Program-made: the position numbers and the translations under genes
The notes under the pieces: model-generated
The model's input: the letters and a program-made list of their open reading frames with translations, nothing else
Told to the model about the DNA's origin: nothing
Databases searched by the model: none
Part shown: in pieces, positions 24,601 through 34,361 of the stretch
Layout of the letters: each line of letters starts with the position of its first letter
Numbering within the stretch: the first letter of the stretch is position 1
NCBI GenBank assembly: GCA_029948255.1
Contig: JALIZF010001831.1
Span: 496,001 to 560,000, forward strand
Length of the DNA stretch: 64,000 nt
Direction: 5' to 3'
Source: Telmatactis stephensoni
Taxonomy: Eukaryota > Cnidaria > Anthozoa > Actiniaria > Isophelliidae

Positions 24601-26925
24601 TGTGGTCATTTCGGTCAATCCACGGCATTATTTCAAGTTATATGATAGAGTGAAGCAGTTTGCAGTGTACGCAGTGGGACATTACTTTTATTAGGTACAT
24701 ATCTATTCACGATATATCCACGAGTTAGCCATAGGGGCCTTTGATTTGTTTTACAGAATGAAATCTAGTACAGTAGGACCCGCCTTTACTATTCAAAGCT
24801 GTTGTAACGCAGTAACCTGAATATCTCACCTTGCCTTGCAGTGGGTACGTTTCATGATTAGTCACACAAACTCATGTAACAGGAGTAACACAACACTTGT
24901 CTTTCCTAGGTAACGCTTCGAAATGGAGAAATCCACAAATCACGATTTAGCAAAGGCATTTACGTCAAGTACAAGACCAAGGACGACGACGAGTACACTG
25001 TGACGGAAACCAAGGTTAACACGCTGTCGCCAGAGTTCAATCACACTAAAATATTCTCCATACCTAAAGTCACGCAAGACACTCTCGAATGGTTTGATTC
25101 GGGTTGTATTACGTTTTTGATGTATGGACGACAAGAAGACACTGTTGCAGACCCGAAACTCGCAAAGATGACTACAAAGGTGAGAAAGATTTGTGTAACG
25201 CTTCTGCACTGCAATTGTGATTGCGTGAGAAATCGATGGATTGTGTGACATAACAGCAACGGTATTTTTTCCAATAGCAGATCACATTTTTGTCGCATAA
25301 TGACAAAAAATTAAAGATGATGACAATGATGAAGATCGTAGATACGATGATGAGAGTGATAAGCGAAATAAAACGGGTTTTTTTTCATAATATTTCCAGG
25401 AGTTACGTCAAATGGAACACATCAAAGGAGGTCCAGGAATGGGCAATCGTTCCCACACGATGGTAGGCGATGATACCGCACAACTTAAAGCAGAAGTTGT
25501 ACTTTTGAAGAGAAAGAACGAAAGACTTTTAAAGAAAGAAAAGAGAATTCAGGTACGAGCAAAAGTCGTTAATTAGTGGAAGTGACATCAAGAGTATTCT
25601 AATTCTATTCTAACTAAAAGTATTTATACTAACGGTCCGAGAAATGATCTATGAGGTACACCATTAACATTGCAATAAAGATGGACAGTTTCTTGGTTGT
25701 AATCTTGCACTGTTTCTCCTGATTCCAAAATCAACGCATATGACTAGGTTTAAGGACTTTCATTTCTACCGAAGGTCCGAAAACCGAGCCTTGAGGTACA
25801 ACATCCCGCATTATATTATAATGTTAAGTTTGCATGGTTTTTTTGAAATCTTGATTCCAGGATCTATGTGATGAATGGGGCAAAAAGCCTCCAGAAGAGC
25901 AGCAGTTTGATGCGTTCCATCGTGCCGTTTCAGCTGCTGCCAACTATCAAAGTGGGCGCCTTAAGTATCGTATTCATATGCTAACATCGGTAAGTTTCGC
26001 TCTCGCTTAATCATTTCATCCTTCTAGCGTTTCTTTGTATGTGGGTGTCATGTTAAATACTAAATTGCTTGCTTCGTCCACGTTACATTTTTAATTTCCA
26101 AGCTTTTGGCTCGTACAGCCATCCATCATCAGGGAATAGCGTGACAACAACTCTTAGTGTATGATCGTTGAAGAGTTGTTGTCACGCTATTCCCTGATGA
26201 TGGCTCTACGAGCCGAAAGCTTGGAAATTGAAAATGTTAGGTGGACGAAGCAAGCAATTTAGTATTTAACATTTTATCCTTGTCGTTTTGTCATTCGTTT
26301 TTTGTTCTTTTTTTTTTTGTTCGGGTTTTTTTTTTCGTTTTTTCAACAAAAAATCTGATGTCGCTTGCAGTCCTTCCAAATGACCGATTGGCACCTGGCA
26401 GTCACGTGGAGTACTTGATATTACGGTCATGAAATTGTTGCACATTGTCACGGAATTGTCGTATAGATGTACAAACGTTTCCATAACTTATCGATTTGAT
26501 AGAACTTGATTTACAGCTGTTTCGTTTGTTATTATTAAAATATCGTTCTTACGTTGATTTGAAATAGGATTTCATTTCATTTCATTCTTTAGATAATAAG
26601 TTGGAAAAGTTTGTACATTCCTACGACAATTCAAAGACGATTTCCGAACAATGACCGTAACATGGAGTACTCTACGTGACGCCCAAAAATATCGGTTTCT
26701 TTGTTTCTTTTTTCATCCATTAATCTCCCTTCCCATCTATTTTCCTATTTCCTTTTCCCTACCATTCGTCCTACGTCTCTCCAAAGCTGTTCTCACTCGT
26801 TTTATGTATCATTTTGTGTTAACTTTTAGGTACTTAAAGCACAAAAAGGTATCACTGCAAATGGTGGAGAACTCAAACTCGACCAAAAACAACCCCAAGG
26901 CAGTCGTGCATGTAACTTGATGTAA
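6957..26925 (+). CDS. KIF28: KIF28-like kinesin (kinesin-3 family), 27 coding exons, 990 aa
   Basis: A plus-end-type microtubule motor. Coding exons: 6957-6970, 7043-7081, 7154-7230, 7351-7367, 7503-7525, 7744-7865, 10380-10458, 10765-10831, 11530-11619, 11799-11895, 12804-12956, 13402-13666, 14669-14832, 15449-15537, 16935-17076, 17699-17762, 18151-18293, 18730-18876, 19409-19496, 19572-19634, 21637-21724, 22957-23127, 23293-23415, 24910-25179, 25400-25552, 25861-25989, 26830-26925. All junctions are GT-AG, phases agree, and the total is 2973 nt. The motor domain spans about residues 7-350: P-loop GQTGAGKS at 107-114, switch I NATSSR at 221-226, switch II DLAGSE at 257-262. A neck and short coiled coils (about 350-432), an FHA-like region (about 440-530) and a long kinesin-3 tail ([35 protein letters not shown]) follow. 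The tail points to KIF28 rather than KIF1 or KIF13. No PH domain is seen. I judge that the gene is intact; the subfamily call is from memory of the family. Confidence 0.9.
9595..9659 (-). ncRNA. Type I hammerhead ribozyme
   Basis: Read on the minus strand, all core elements occur in order. Stem I strand ACCGTG, then CTGACGA (the invariant CUGANGA), stem II GGCC / loop CAACAA / GGCT, the invariant GAAA, a minimal self-complementary stem III CAGCTG, the cleavage triplet GTC, and the stem I return strand CACGGT, an exact complement. Beyond an internal loop, CCAGT pairs with ACTGG (9655-9659 with 9595-9599), extending stem I. The short palindromic stem III is typical of metazoan retrozyme hammerheads, which are thought to cleave best as dimers. 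The core is 9608-9652. It lies antisense in a kinesin intron. Confidence 0.8.
9687..9832. repeat. Long hairpin, about 49-bp arms
   Basis: The left arm runs 9687-9739 and the right arm 9784-9832, identical in reverse complement except for a 4-nt insertion in the left arm. The loop is 44 nt. It contains no gene, and its open frames on both strands are mirror images of each other. Confidence 0.85.
10609..10648. repeat. Poly-C/poly-A tract
   Basis: A homopolymer C run passes directly into an A run in kinesin intron 7. It is prone to length error in assembly. Confidence 0.9.
12208..12420 (-). pseudogene. Possible captured helicase-like gene fragment inside the foldback element
   Basis: A 70-codon frame starts MAEEES and contains [18 protein letters not shown]. 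This resembles the segment just before the Walker A motif in RecQ-like helicases (pattern LKPKQxxAI). After that the frame continues into unrelated sequence and no Walker A follows. The homology is a memory-based impression only. It sits exactly between the inverted repeats, as in elements that capture host sequence. Confidence 0.3.
12453..12488. repeat. Perfect 17-bp-arm hairpin
   Basis: CCACGCGATCACCACAT at 12453-12469 is followed by GA and by its exact reverse complement at 12472-12488. It lies within the foldback element. Confidence 0.85.
12600..12683. repeat. Small palindromic MITE
   Basis: The left arm (12600-12632, ATTGTTCTGGACTGACTAGC onwards) matches the reverse complement of the right arm (12651-12683) with few mismatches, around an 18-nt loop. 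It lies just downstream of the foldback element in kinesin intron 10. Confidence 0.7.
13704..13877. mobile_element. MITE family A, copy 1 (TIR CAGGGGCGTATCCA)
   Basis: 174 bp with 14-bp perfect terminal inverted repeats (CAGGGGCGTATCCA at the left, TGGATACGCCCCTG at the right). Flanked by TCATA on both sides (13699-13703, 13878-13882). CAGGGG-type ends are seen in hAT-like elements. It is nearly identical to the copy at 16372. Confidence 0.85.
13923..14069. mobile_element. MITE family B copy (ends GAGTAGATTT / AAATCTACTC)
   Basis: The ends form an inverted repeat containing GTGTGAAA/TTTCACAC. The interior holds GGAATTTGGAATGTTTTTATAGA. Related copies occur at 22635, 30675, 46697, 58533 and 60968, so this is the most repeated short family in the window. 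Confidence 0.7.
15310..15448 (+). other. Open reading frame continuous into kinesin exon 14
   Basis: The frame of exon 14 stays open upstream to a Met at 15310 and is acidic. The splice acceptor at 15447-15448 is preceded by a pyrimidine stretch and restores the phase, so I treat the upstream part as intron. An alternative longer exon cannot be excluded. Confidence 0.25.
15840..16195. repeat. Nested palindromic repeat
   Basis: A long inverted repeat at about 15865-15975 has arms GAGATACTAATTTTATCTTC and its complement around GAGTGAGCGCAGCGAACGAG. It is followed by a second inverted pair, ATATAGATATCGATGAGA (about 16000-16017) against TCTCATCGATATCTATAT (about 16167-16184). It lies inside kinesin intron 14. 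Confidence 0.65.
16372..16546. mobile_element. MITE family A, copy 2
   Basis: Same orientation and nearly identical sequence to 13704-13877, with the same 14-bp inverted ends and a different 5-bp duplication (TAGGG at 16367-16371 and 16547-16551). The two therefore inserted independently and are recent. Confidence 0.85.
17800..17965. repeat. MITE-like inverted repeat
   Basis: GGTCCACACTAGGGGACATGT near the left end and ACATGTCCCTAGTTGAGCGACC near the right end form an imperfect inverted repeat within kinesin intron 16. Confidence 0.45.
18655..18690. repeat. (CAT)n microsatellite
   Basis: About eleven CAT units lie 40 bp before kinesin exon 18. In frame it would encode His repeats, but it lies before the acceptor at 18728-18729. 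Confidence 0.9.
19731..20678 (+). CDS. Candidate alternative 3' exons of the kinesin gene (19731-19870, 20643-20678)
   Basis: Two segments with good acceptors (CCATTTTCAG; a strong pyrimidine tract plus CTACAG). The first has a GT donor, and neither fits the main kinesin frame. If exon 19 (88 nt) is skipped, exon 18 (phase 1) joins exon 20 (19572-19634), which then reads in a second open frame ([18 protein letters not shown] across the junction). This runs through 19731-19870 (46 codons including [20 protein letters not shown]) and into 20643-20678, ending PREWRVLIS then TAA. Phases agree at every junction. I do not recognise this tail. Chance openness of about 80 codons is possible, so this is a hypothesis. 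Confidence 0.35.
19913..20249. repeat. MITE-like inverted repeat between the two candidate alternative exons
   Basis: The left end contains CCCTCACTAGCGACGCAAGC and the right end GCTTGCGTCGGCAGTGAG, an imperfect terminal inverted repeat. A 138-codon minus-strand open frame here (19880-20296) is explained by this GC-richer repeat and is not called as a gene. Confidence 0.5.
20785..20965. repeat. MITE-like inverted repeat
   Basis: CAGAGAGGATCACGTGACC near the left end and GGTCACGTGATCCTCTTTG near the right end pair as inverted repeats in kinesin intron 20. Confidence 0.5.
21236..21446. repeat. Degenerate minisatellite of ATCATGGTTACCATGGC units
   Basis: About eight imperfect units of roughly 25-30 bp built on ATGGCATCATAAGATCATGG and GTTACC. 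One unit contains the full palindrome GTTACCATGGTAAC, which matches the RFX X-box consensus. It lies 190 bp before kinesin exon 21. Confidence 0.7.
22635..22785. mobile_element. MITE family B copy
   Basis: The left end GTTTTCGTATGAGTGTGAAA is matched by the right end TTTTCACACTCATATGAAAT. The interior has TATAAAAACATTCCAAATTCC, shared with the other copies. Confidence 0.7.
23733..24545. repeat. Tandem pair of tRNA-like repeats, about 400 bp each
   Basis: Copy 1 (about 23733-24110) and copy 2 (about 24164-24545) share GAAAACAGCAMCAAAAA, GCGTATTGAGTTAGTTTATT, a tRNA-like box B and a T-rich tail with AGCTAA-GACTCTTT. In copy 1 box B is intact (GGTTCAAATCCCGGC); in copy 2 it is degraded (GAGTTCGAGTGTC). 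The repeat is best read as a tRNA-derived SINE, duplicated in tandem in kinesin intron 23. It is not a functional tRNA: the acceptor stem does not close. Confidence 0.6.
26052..26270. repeat. Large palindrome, about 100-bp arms
   Basis: The left arm 26052-26154 and the right arm 26172-26270 are reverse complements with few mismatches around a 17-nt loop. The arms contain GAATAGCGTGACAACAACTC and AGCCGAAAGCTTGG. It lies 63 bp after kinesin exon 26. The transcript could form a very long hairpin. Confidence 0.9.
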
Positions 26926-27960
26926 TTTAGAGTTAGTTAGTAGTTAGGCTGCACCAAAAAAGACACGTGACTACGGACCACGTGACCCCTATACCAACAG
27001 AGAAATACTATTTAGACAGGCACTAAACAGTTCACGTGATTGTACCATTCTCACATGAAACCTAGTTTCCTTGGAGACTAAGGATGTCGTTACCAAAAAT
27101 GTGTCGTGACAAGACTGGATTAGAAAACAAAACTTTTAGCTAGTATACGATTTTGGTCAACGTATTGTTAAAGAATAGTCTGACAGGGCGGGTACCCTGT
27201 GTCGCGATTTATTTACCGACTGTCTTCCTGTCACGCATGTGAATTCCTGTAAACTGTCTCGTTTTATTTAGCGATTGTCTTCCTGTCACACATGTGAATT
27301 CCTGTAAACTGTCACATTTTATTTAGCGATTGTCTTCCTGTCACACGTGTGAATTCCTTTAAAACTCTAGAAACAGATGTCACGCATTATTGTCGACATA
27401 CCAGTAGCAATTTTGGTTTTCTAACTACAGTACACCTTTTATAAGAACGCATGGCGATTGCGTAAACGTATTTAAAGGCTGAGAATGTAGTCTTTGCCAT
27501 TATGTAATATAGTTACATTCGAAACCGAGGCCTCAACCTTGAAAACGAATGCCAGGGCCTGGGTTAGAGAAAGTTGTCGCACAGTATCGCTTAAAAAACT
27601 AGTGAGGTTGTAATTATTTTCAGAAATATGTTGATTTTTTGTCGTTTTGTCGTTTTCCTCTATAGATATATTTTTCTAACAGCATTCCTAGTATACATAG
27701 AATGTGATTTTCAATGAGTTTCAAATATTTTTTTTCATAAGAATTACTGAAAACGTTTTCACGTACCGTTACCACAGGTAAACCAATCTCAAGATGATTG
27801 ATTTTGAGAGATTTTTTCTTATTGGTTAATCAAAACACGTGATTCAGGGACGATTGAAATCCTTAATTTATTCTATACAAATTATGAACGTATTTTGTAG
27901 CGTCCTTAAGAAGGTTTTTTTATTAAAATATAATCGAATGAAATGCAAGTTTATTTTTCT
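26926..27960 (+). other. Probable kinesin 3'UTR
   Basis: Non-coding sequence after the kinesin stop. It includes a three-copy tandem repeat (27199-27367) and a candidate ATTAAA poly(A) signal at 27922-27927. The true 3' end is inferred. Confidence 0.4.
27199..27367 (+). repeat. Three tandem units of about 55-60 bp, probably in the kinesin 3'UTR
   Basis: Each unit has TTTATTTAGCGATTGTCTTC then CTGTCACACATGTGAATTCC. The near-palindrome TCACACATGTGA and the AU-rich TTATTTA are conserved in all three units while spacer bases vary. Confidence 0.8.
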
Positions 27961-28067
27961 TCTATGGGAGTACATACGTAGCACTCAGTTGATGTAATAC
28001 ATTCACAAAATATAATGAATAACACATAAAACAATAGAAAGACAATAGAATATTATAGATTTTATGA

Positions 28068-28525
28068 CAGGGTTCGTGCTACTCTAGCCTCGTCAGCAGG
28101 CATCACTGTGCGTTTTCTCTGTTCTTGGGATTCCTGTTTAAGAGACGTGAGAGGGGGAGAATGGGGAGAGCTAATGGAAACCCAAGGAGTTGCCTACGGA
28201 GGAGGCTAGTGCTACTCTTTAAACTCCTTGAATTTTATTTACGTTTTTAAGGGCGCTTGAAAAGCTCTTTAACTTGAGAAATTCAGCTCAAACTCCTTGA
28301 AAACTCCCTAAATTTATCCTTTGGAGAAGAAAATGGAAAGGAACTGAAGAAACGGGAAATATAGAAATTTACTTTTTTCTTATACGTGTAAGTGAGCGAA
28401 GGGGATGACAAAGTATTAAAGTAAAAAATCGGCTAACAATACTGCTTGAAAAATCGTATTGGGGTCCCTTAATACTCCTTGAATTCTTACTGGAATTTTA
28501 AATTCACATCGCAGCACGAATCCTG
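28068..28525. mobile_element. CTCCTTGAA-type MITE (family D), copy 1, with a nested insertion
   Basis: Ends CAGGGTTCGTGCT and AGCACGAATCCTG are inverted repeats. TTATGA is duplicated outside (28062-28067 and 28526-28531). The interior is rich in AACTCCTTGAA. A second copy lies at 56400-56753. It is interrupted by a 123-bp element at 28086-28208. Confidence 0.75.
28085..28208. mobile_element. Nested MITE with 9-10 bp target duplication
   Basis: The host sequence GTGCTACTC(T) is present on both sides (28076-28085 and 28209-28218). The element ends TAGCCTC and GAGGCTA are inverted. The uninterrupted copy at 56400 shows the pre-insertion state. The 9-10 bp duplication suggests a Mutator-like element. 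Confidence 0.8.
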
Positions 28526-28539
28526 TTATGAATATATTA

Positions 28540-28755
28540 CGGTAGAGGTTATTTCGCGAGCTTCAGAACGACATTTCGCGTCAAAAGGACCTCGTTATTA
28601 GGGCTAGATTTTAGGTTTTGGGGGATAGGTTTAGGGCTAGGTTAAGGGTAGACCCTATCCCATCCCTAGCCCTAAACCTAACCTTTACCTATCCCCAATA
28701 ATGGGGTCCTTTTGACGCGAAATGTCGTTTTGAAGCTCGCGAAATAACCTTTACC
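28540..28755. mobile_element. 216-bp MITE with perfect 8-bp target duplication
   Basis: ATATATTA is duplicated (28532-28539 and 28756-28763). The ends are long inverted repeats, TTATTTCGCGAGCTTC against GAAGCTCGCGAAATAA, continuing through GACATTTCGCGTCAAAAGGACC. An 8-bp duplication fits hAT superfamily elements. It abuts the preceding MITE. Confidence 0.8.
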
Positions 28756-28994
28756 ATATATTACATCAGCTGAGTGTTACATAGGTTTTCCCGTTCTTGC
28801 TATATACCATCCATTGCCTTGGGCATTTATCGCTTTGCGTTAAGCTTCGTTAATAATTACCTGAGTGAGAAATTATTAGCAAGACGTAACGCGGAACAGC
28901 TCTGGCAGCCAGAGTACTAGAAAAGCCGAACTGGACCCACAAGCACTGCGATGAACATGATTTGCATGCCCGAGCTTCTCGTAGCCTTTATATC

Positions 28995-29100
28995 ACGTGG
29001 AATATCCCACGAGTCACTTGTATTTTCTAGTATATACACACAAGCCTTTGGGCGAGTGTGTATACAAAGAGAATGCAAGTGCCGAGTGGGATATCCACGG
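28995..29100. repeat. Imperfect palindrome
   Basis: ACGTGGAATATCCCACGAG on the left and GTGGGATATCCACGGCGTA on the right pair, with TGTATTTTCTAGTATATACAC and GTGTATACAAAGAGAATGCA inside. Only repeat-like sequence is seen here; it lies just beyond the SOWAH stop codon. Confidence 0.55.
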
Positions 29101-29377
29101 CGTACCACGAGAAACCATTACCTATTTTACCCACACCATAGAAATTAAAATACATCCAATTACTGCAATGTCTCATGGGGAAGAGAGTTAAATACCGCCG
29201 AAAAAAAACAATGGCTTTCTGATTGGCTGTGAGTGGGATGTGTGGTTGCATAAATGGTTTGCGCACAGCGGTAACAGATACGAAAAGGCCTCTGAAAGAG
29301 AGAGCTTCAATATTGATCTTTGTTGTTCTTCCTTTCGGCTTTTGATTTCATGTGAACTGTTGTTTCTGTTCCAACGG

Positions 29378-31215
29378 CTAATTATAAAAGGGTAGCGACG
29401 TAGTTGGAGAAAACAGTTGTATTCTGGGTCTAAAATCTAAGATATTCTTGATGTCTGGAGCGGATCTTGCACGCCCTGTTCTCTTATACCTGTTACAAAG
29501 AAACGAGAGCATTTGGGGATTTGCAAGTCATGATTTTATTCAACGAATGCATAAGCAAGCTGCAGAGCCTGTTTTTCAGGCTACTTCCAGTTAAATTAGA
29601 AAACATATTTTGTTACGATTAAGCATTCACTGCAAACTAAAGCGACGTTTTCCTCTGTTTGTTTAACAAAAAGTCGTTTCAGTTTTAGGTAACGAAAAAA
29701 GAAAATGACGCAAGGAACTCAGTCTCACTGTGTGTCCACAATAACGGGGTCGCAATACAAGTTTTTGTTGCATTTGTTAATGTGTAGTCTATCCTCGTTC
29801 CCAGCACCTTCTCAGCTTTCCAACCGAAAAATTGAAGGCCCTCCTTCGTTTTTTTTCGATTAAAAAGCTGAGAACTTGGAACGAGGATGATGTGTTCTAA
29901 ATGAGAAGGTAATGAACAGTTTGTTCTTACCTGACTTCGTCGTCTGGAATTTCGAGTTTAGGACTCTTATCCTTTTTGTTTTTCCCTCTAAAATTTTGAT
30001 AAAGTGTTGCAAATGACCCCTATAGAAAATACAACAAATGAAAATAAATGAAATTGAAATAGGTAGAGAGGAAAAGGGTGGAATAAATAGAAAAAGGAAA
30101 GAACTAAAGAAATTAAGATTTGTCATAGAACATTTGCTCGTGTGGAAGGACCGGCCTTTAGCCGCTCGTGACTCATGACGTAAACACGTGACTCGTGACG
30201 TAGAACATAGTCGACTTTGCTCCATTCCTACGCGGCCATGCAAACAAAACGTTTTCGAAAAATGCTCGGAGGTCTAAGCTTTGTCGCACCATAACTCGAC
30301 CACTTATTGAAACTCGAAAAATGAAGAATGAATGCAAAAGTACAAGAAAATCCAAGCAAGACGGGAACGGCTGACCCAAGATTTCACTCCGTGTGGGAAG
30401 CCAAAGTCACTTACCCTTCTACGCGTACTTCCTTGTCGATCCTCCTCGTCTTCGTTGTTGATGTTGTCATCAATTCCAATCCTTTCAAGACCAGACTCTA
30501 AAGATGTACTTAAGGGGCTAGCAGGAACTAATAAAGAACTAAACGCACCAAGACTCTTGGCAATGGCATTGTCCTTGCTGAAAAGAACTAATAAGCAGTG
30601 CTTTTGATAAGTTCTTTGGTAGTTTAGTAGTCTTCTAATTGTAGATTTTGAATAACGTCTCGTGATTCGTAGCAGTTTTCGTACAACAGGGAAAAGGGTA
30701 TGTTCACGGTACAGTTACGGCACGGTTACGGCAGGAATTTCGATTGTTTTTATGGCCATCATGACCCTAGACTTGCTCCAAGTCGCGCTTGTTTTTGTGT
30801 TGCTTGGACTCCCTGTGGTGTAATTCGGACTTTAAATCGGGCACTTCCGATTACGACACAGGAAACCTTAGCAAGGAAAGGAAAAATAAGAAAGCCCAAT
30901 TAAGCAACGAAAAAATAAGAAAGCCCAATTTAGCAACGGAAAAAAATTAACGAGCGAGACTTGGAGCAAGTCTATTATGACCCTGACAGGTAACAACGCG
31001 CGCTGCGTTGCGCGACTTACTCATACGAAAACTGCTCTTAGTGGGTGAGAAGGGTGAACAGAGAGTTGAAAGGACAAGAGGTAGAAAGGACAAGAAAGAA
31101 CAAAAGGAGGAAAAACATTAATTTGAAGGATGACGATGATTCAAAAAAGTGGGTATAGATGTTGGCAAGAAAACGAAAAAAATAGAAAGCGAAGGAGTAC
31201 ATGTAGACGGGCATG

Positions 31216-31302
<87 letters not shown>

Positions 31303-34280
31303 CGACAGTTGAAAAGTCACCAGTACCTTTTGGTTTTACCGCTTTGCCCAGTTTTCCTGTAAAAGTTTAGAAATCAAGCAGTCAAAACCGACTAATAAAG
31401 ACTCAAACATCTTAATCAGAAAAGAATTGGTAAGATGTTAGAAGTAACTCTAAGACACTTGGGTTGGGGGATGTAGGGAAGCAAGGAATTTGTTAGAGAT
31501 CACCAGCTATCTGTTAACTCAATGGTCTCCATGGAAACAACCTGATGAACGCCCCAATGACACTTTTCTCTTAGTCCAGGATTTTCTCATGTTTTCACGT
31601 TGAAATGTTTATGTATCCTACCCTTTCTTAATCCCCCCTCCTCCTGCTTTCTCCCCTATGACCCTAAGCAAAGACTCTACTTTGCAGGGAAAAGTAGAGT
31701 AGTAAACCTCCCCAATCATAATTTTTGGTGTTTTTACGTACGTTGTATCCATGGTGATGCATCGTCTTTTAGGTAATGCTTGGGCTTTCGTCCACTGTTA
31801 TCCCGGATGTTTATGTCTGCACCTGGTTAAAGCACAGTTCACAAAATCAAAGGGCGTGCCTTTGTTAATAAATCTGATGTATTGATGTAATGTTTTCAGT
31901 ACCAAAATCATCGACAAGAATAGATATAATTCCCTCGTGCGTATGCATAACTGCAAAATGTAGAGCTGTGTAACCCTAGAATGATATAGAGATGACAAGT
32001 AAATCATTGTAGTTGTTGTTTGGGCTGCTATGTAAATTTGTTAATAAACTATCTATCTTCATCTATCTAGTCCCGCTTTCCAGACGCGTTTTAAGCCCTC
32101 CGTTAACGGTCAGTTCTCGGAGCAAAAAGAGTATATGGGAGATATGTATACTTATTTTCACAAGTTGGAACACCGATTAGGGAATTACTTTTTTTGTAGT
32201 ATTTGCTGGTGTACCATTTTGACGAGAACAATAACAACAACAACATCAACAGCAAGAACAACAGCAAGAACAACAACCAGATCAACAACAACAGCAGCAG
32301 CAGCAGCAGCAAGAACAATAGATTATGCGGATCCCCTTGAGTATTCATGTAAGAAATATCAAGCGCGAATTAACATACACTCTTTCCAGAGCTGCATCAA
32401 ATATGAAACTCCACAACGCTGTTAACGTTTATCACAGCTTCTTGGTCAACACGATAAACCAGCCGGGCAGAGCACATCAATTATTCAACAGGGATATAAT
32501 GAGGGGGGGGGGGGGGGTCACCATATCAGTTAGCAGCTAAGTTTTTCGTTATTAATTCATCAGTTATCAGTTAATAACTCAAAATTTGAGTTAATAATTA
32601 CTTTATGAAATCATGCCAAATTTTGGGGTCATTTTATCAGATAATAGCTAATTTAATTTGCTGTTAATTTATCAGTTAACATTTAACCCCATTCAGTCCC
32701 TGATTCAAGTTGGCGCATTGCTACACTAGAATCAACTATATCGATTTCTTTAGCTTGGTACTCACCCCCTTTGGTAAATTTCAGAACGAGACGTCGCACG
32801 GACCGATAGAAAATGAAACAACAACAACAACAACAACAACAAAGAAAAAAAAGAGGTTAGTATGTCTATCGGTATAATTACAATTGTTAGGTTGCATGTT
32901 ACGTCACGCCAGCCATCTTGGATGAACTTCAACAAAAATATTCTTATTTTAATTAATAATAGTGTGTCTTTTTTGTTAAGCCAACATAGCTACCGCTTTT
33001 TTATCTTTTGATTCTCGAGTGAGTGGCTGAAACCCAGCAATAATGAAATCTTGATTAGGGACCCAGGCGTCTATAACGTTCTAAGCGGACCCCTTTCTTT
33101 CCTTTCCCCCTCCCCTCCCCCGATGAACCCCCTTCTTCCCTTTTCACCTTCCCCCCCCCCCCCCCCCCCCCTCTGATGGACCCCCTTCTTCCCTTTTCCC
33201 CGTTCCCCTCCCCCTGAGGTTCTGGGTCCCCAAAGATATTTCCATGTCATCTTGTCACATCCAAAACTGACTGCGACCCTTTCACTCCTTTGAATTGGAA
33301 AGCTGCATGCCGCTGGGACAATTATTTTTAGCGTTCTTCAATAAGTACTTACCCGCTAAGATGCCAGATAATCGTTACATGAAACGAAATTCAAGATTCA
33401 AGATTTAATACCATGATGTTTTATTTTTAAAATAGGATTGCAAGTTCATTTCCATAGCAACAAAGTAGGGGGGCATGCGCTTTTTGAACTTAATAATTTG
33501 CAAGAAATGTGTGTGACTTTCGTGTTTCGGTTAAGATTCACTTTCTTAATTTCTTTTTTTTTAGCATTGCTGTCCTATGTCTCGAATTTCAGTGTAAAAA
33601 ATTTGTTAGCCTCGGTTGTGACTTTTCGGACGGGTGAGGTGAGGGAGGACGGAGAGGGGATGGAATAGGTATATAGGGGAAGGAGATGGCCTACTTTTAC
33701 TTTGCTGTTTCATGAAAAAGATCTGGATCCGCTCTATGTAAAAAGCTCAGATAGTGTGCAGCTCTACCGATGTGGTGCCTCAATTTCGACTGATTGCATG
33801 ATTCTTCAACTTCTTCTTACCGTTTTGACATTTATGTTCATTCCTGTGCTTGCAAGGACTACCACCATGTTAGAATGTCCTTTCTTAGCAGCCCAGTGTA
33901 ATGCTGTCTAGAGATTTGACAAAACTATTACAATAAGTTAACGTACATGCACCGTCATGCCGTGAGTATGCAGTATCGCGTCGGCGACCGTGTTTGAATG
34001 TACTGCGGTATTGTGTGTAGCGTCGGTGATCGTGTGTAAATGTATTGCGGTATTGCGTGTAGCGTCGGTGATCGTGTGTAAATGTATTGCGGTATTGCGT
34101 GTGGCCGCATGAAAGGGTGAGATAAGTCAACTTTGAATAACGATGCAAAATAACTCAACTTACAAACTACAAAGAATAGATGAAGAATCCAATTATCAGC
34201 ACATGCAAAAACAAAAAACAAACAAAAAACAAAAAACATGGAGAGTCAGGAGATCATAAATCAGCAGGGGCTTAAGATAC

Positions 34281-34361
<81 letters not shown>

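Noticed and set aside
26186..26225. Second hammerhead-like motif (CTGATGA ... GAAA) in the large palindrome
   Set aside because: One extra base lies between CTGATGA and stem II, and no NUH cleavage site with a matching stem can be placed, so the core is not intact.
29860..30243. 127-codon minus-strand open frame
   Set aside because: It overlaps a real SOWAH exon (30019-29931) in a different frame; the spliced frame is supported by phases and motifs.
33955..34239. Minus-strand repeat protein (TRSPTLHAIPQYIY units)
   Set aside because: The 42-bp minisatellite has a period divisible by three, which opens all frames without implying a protein.
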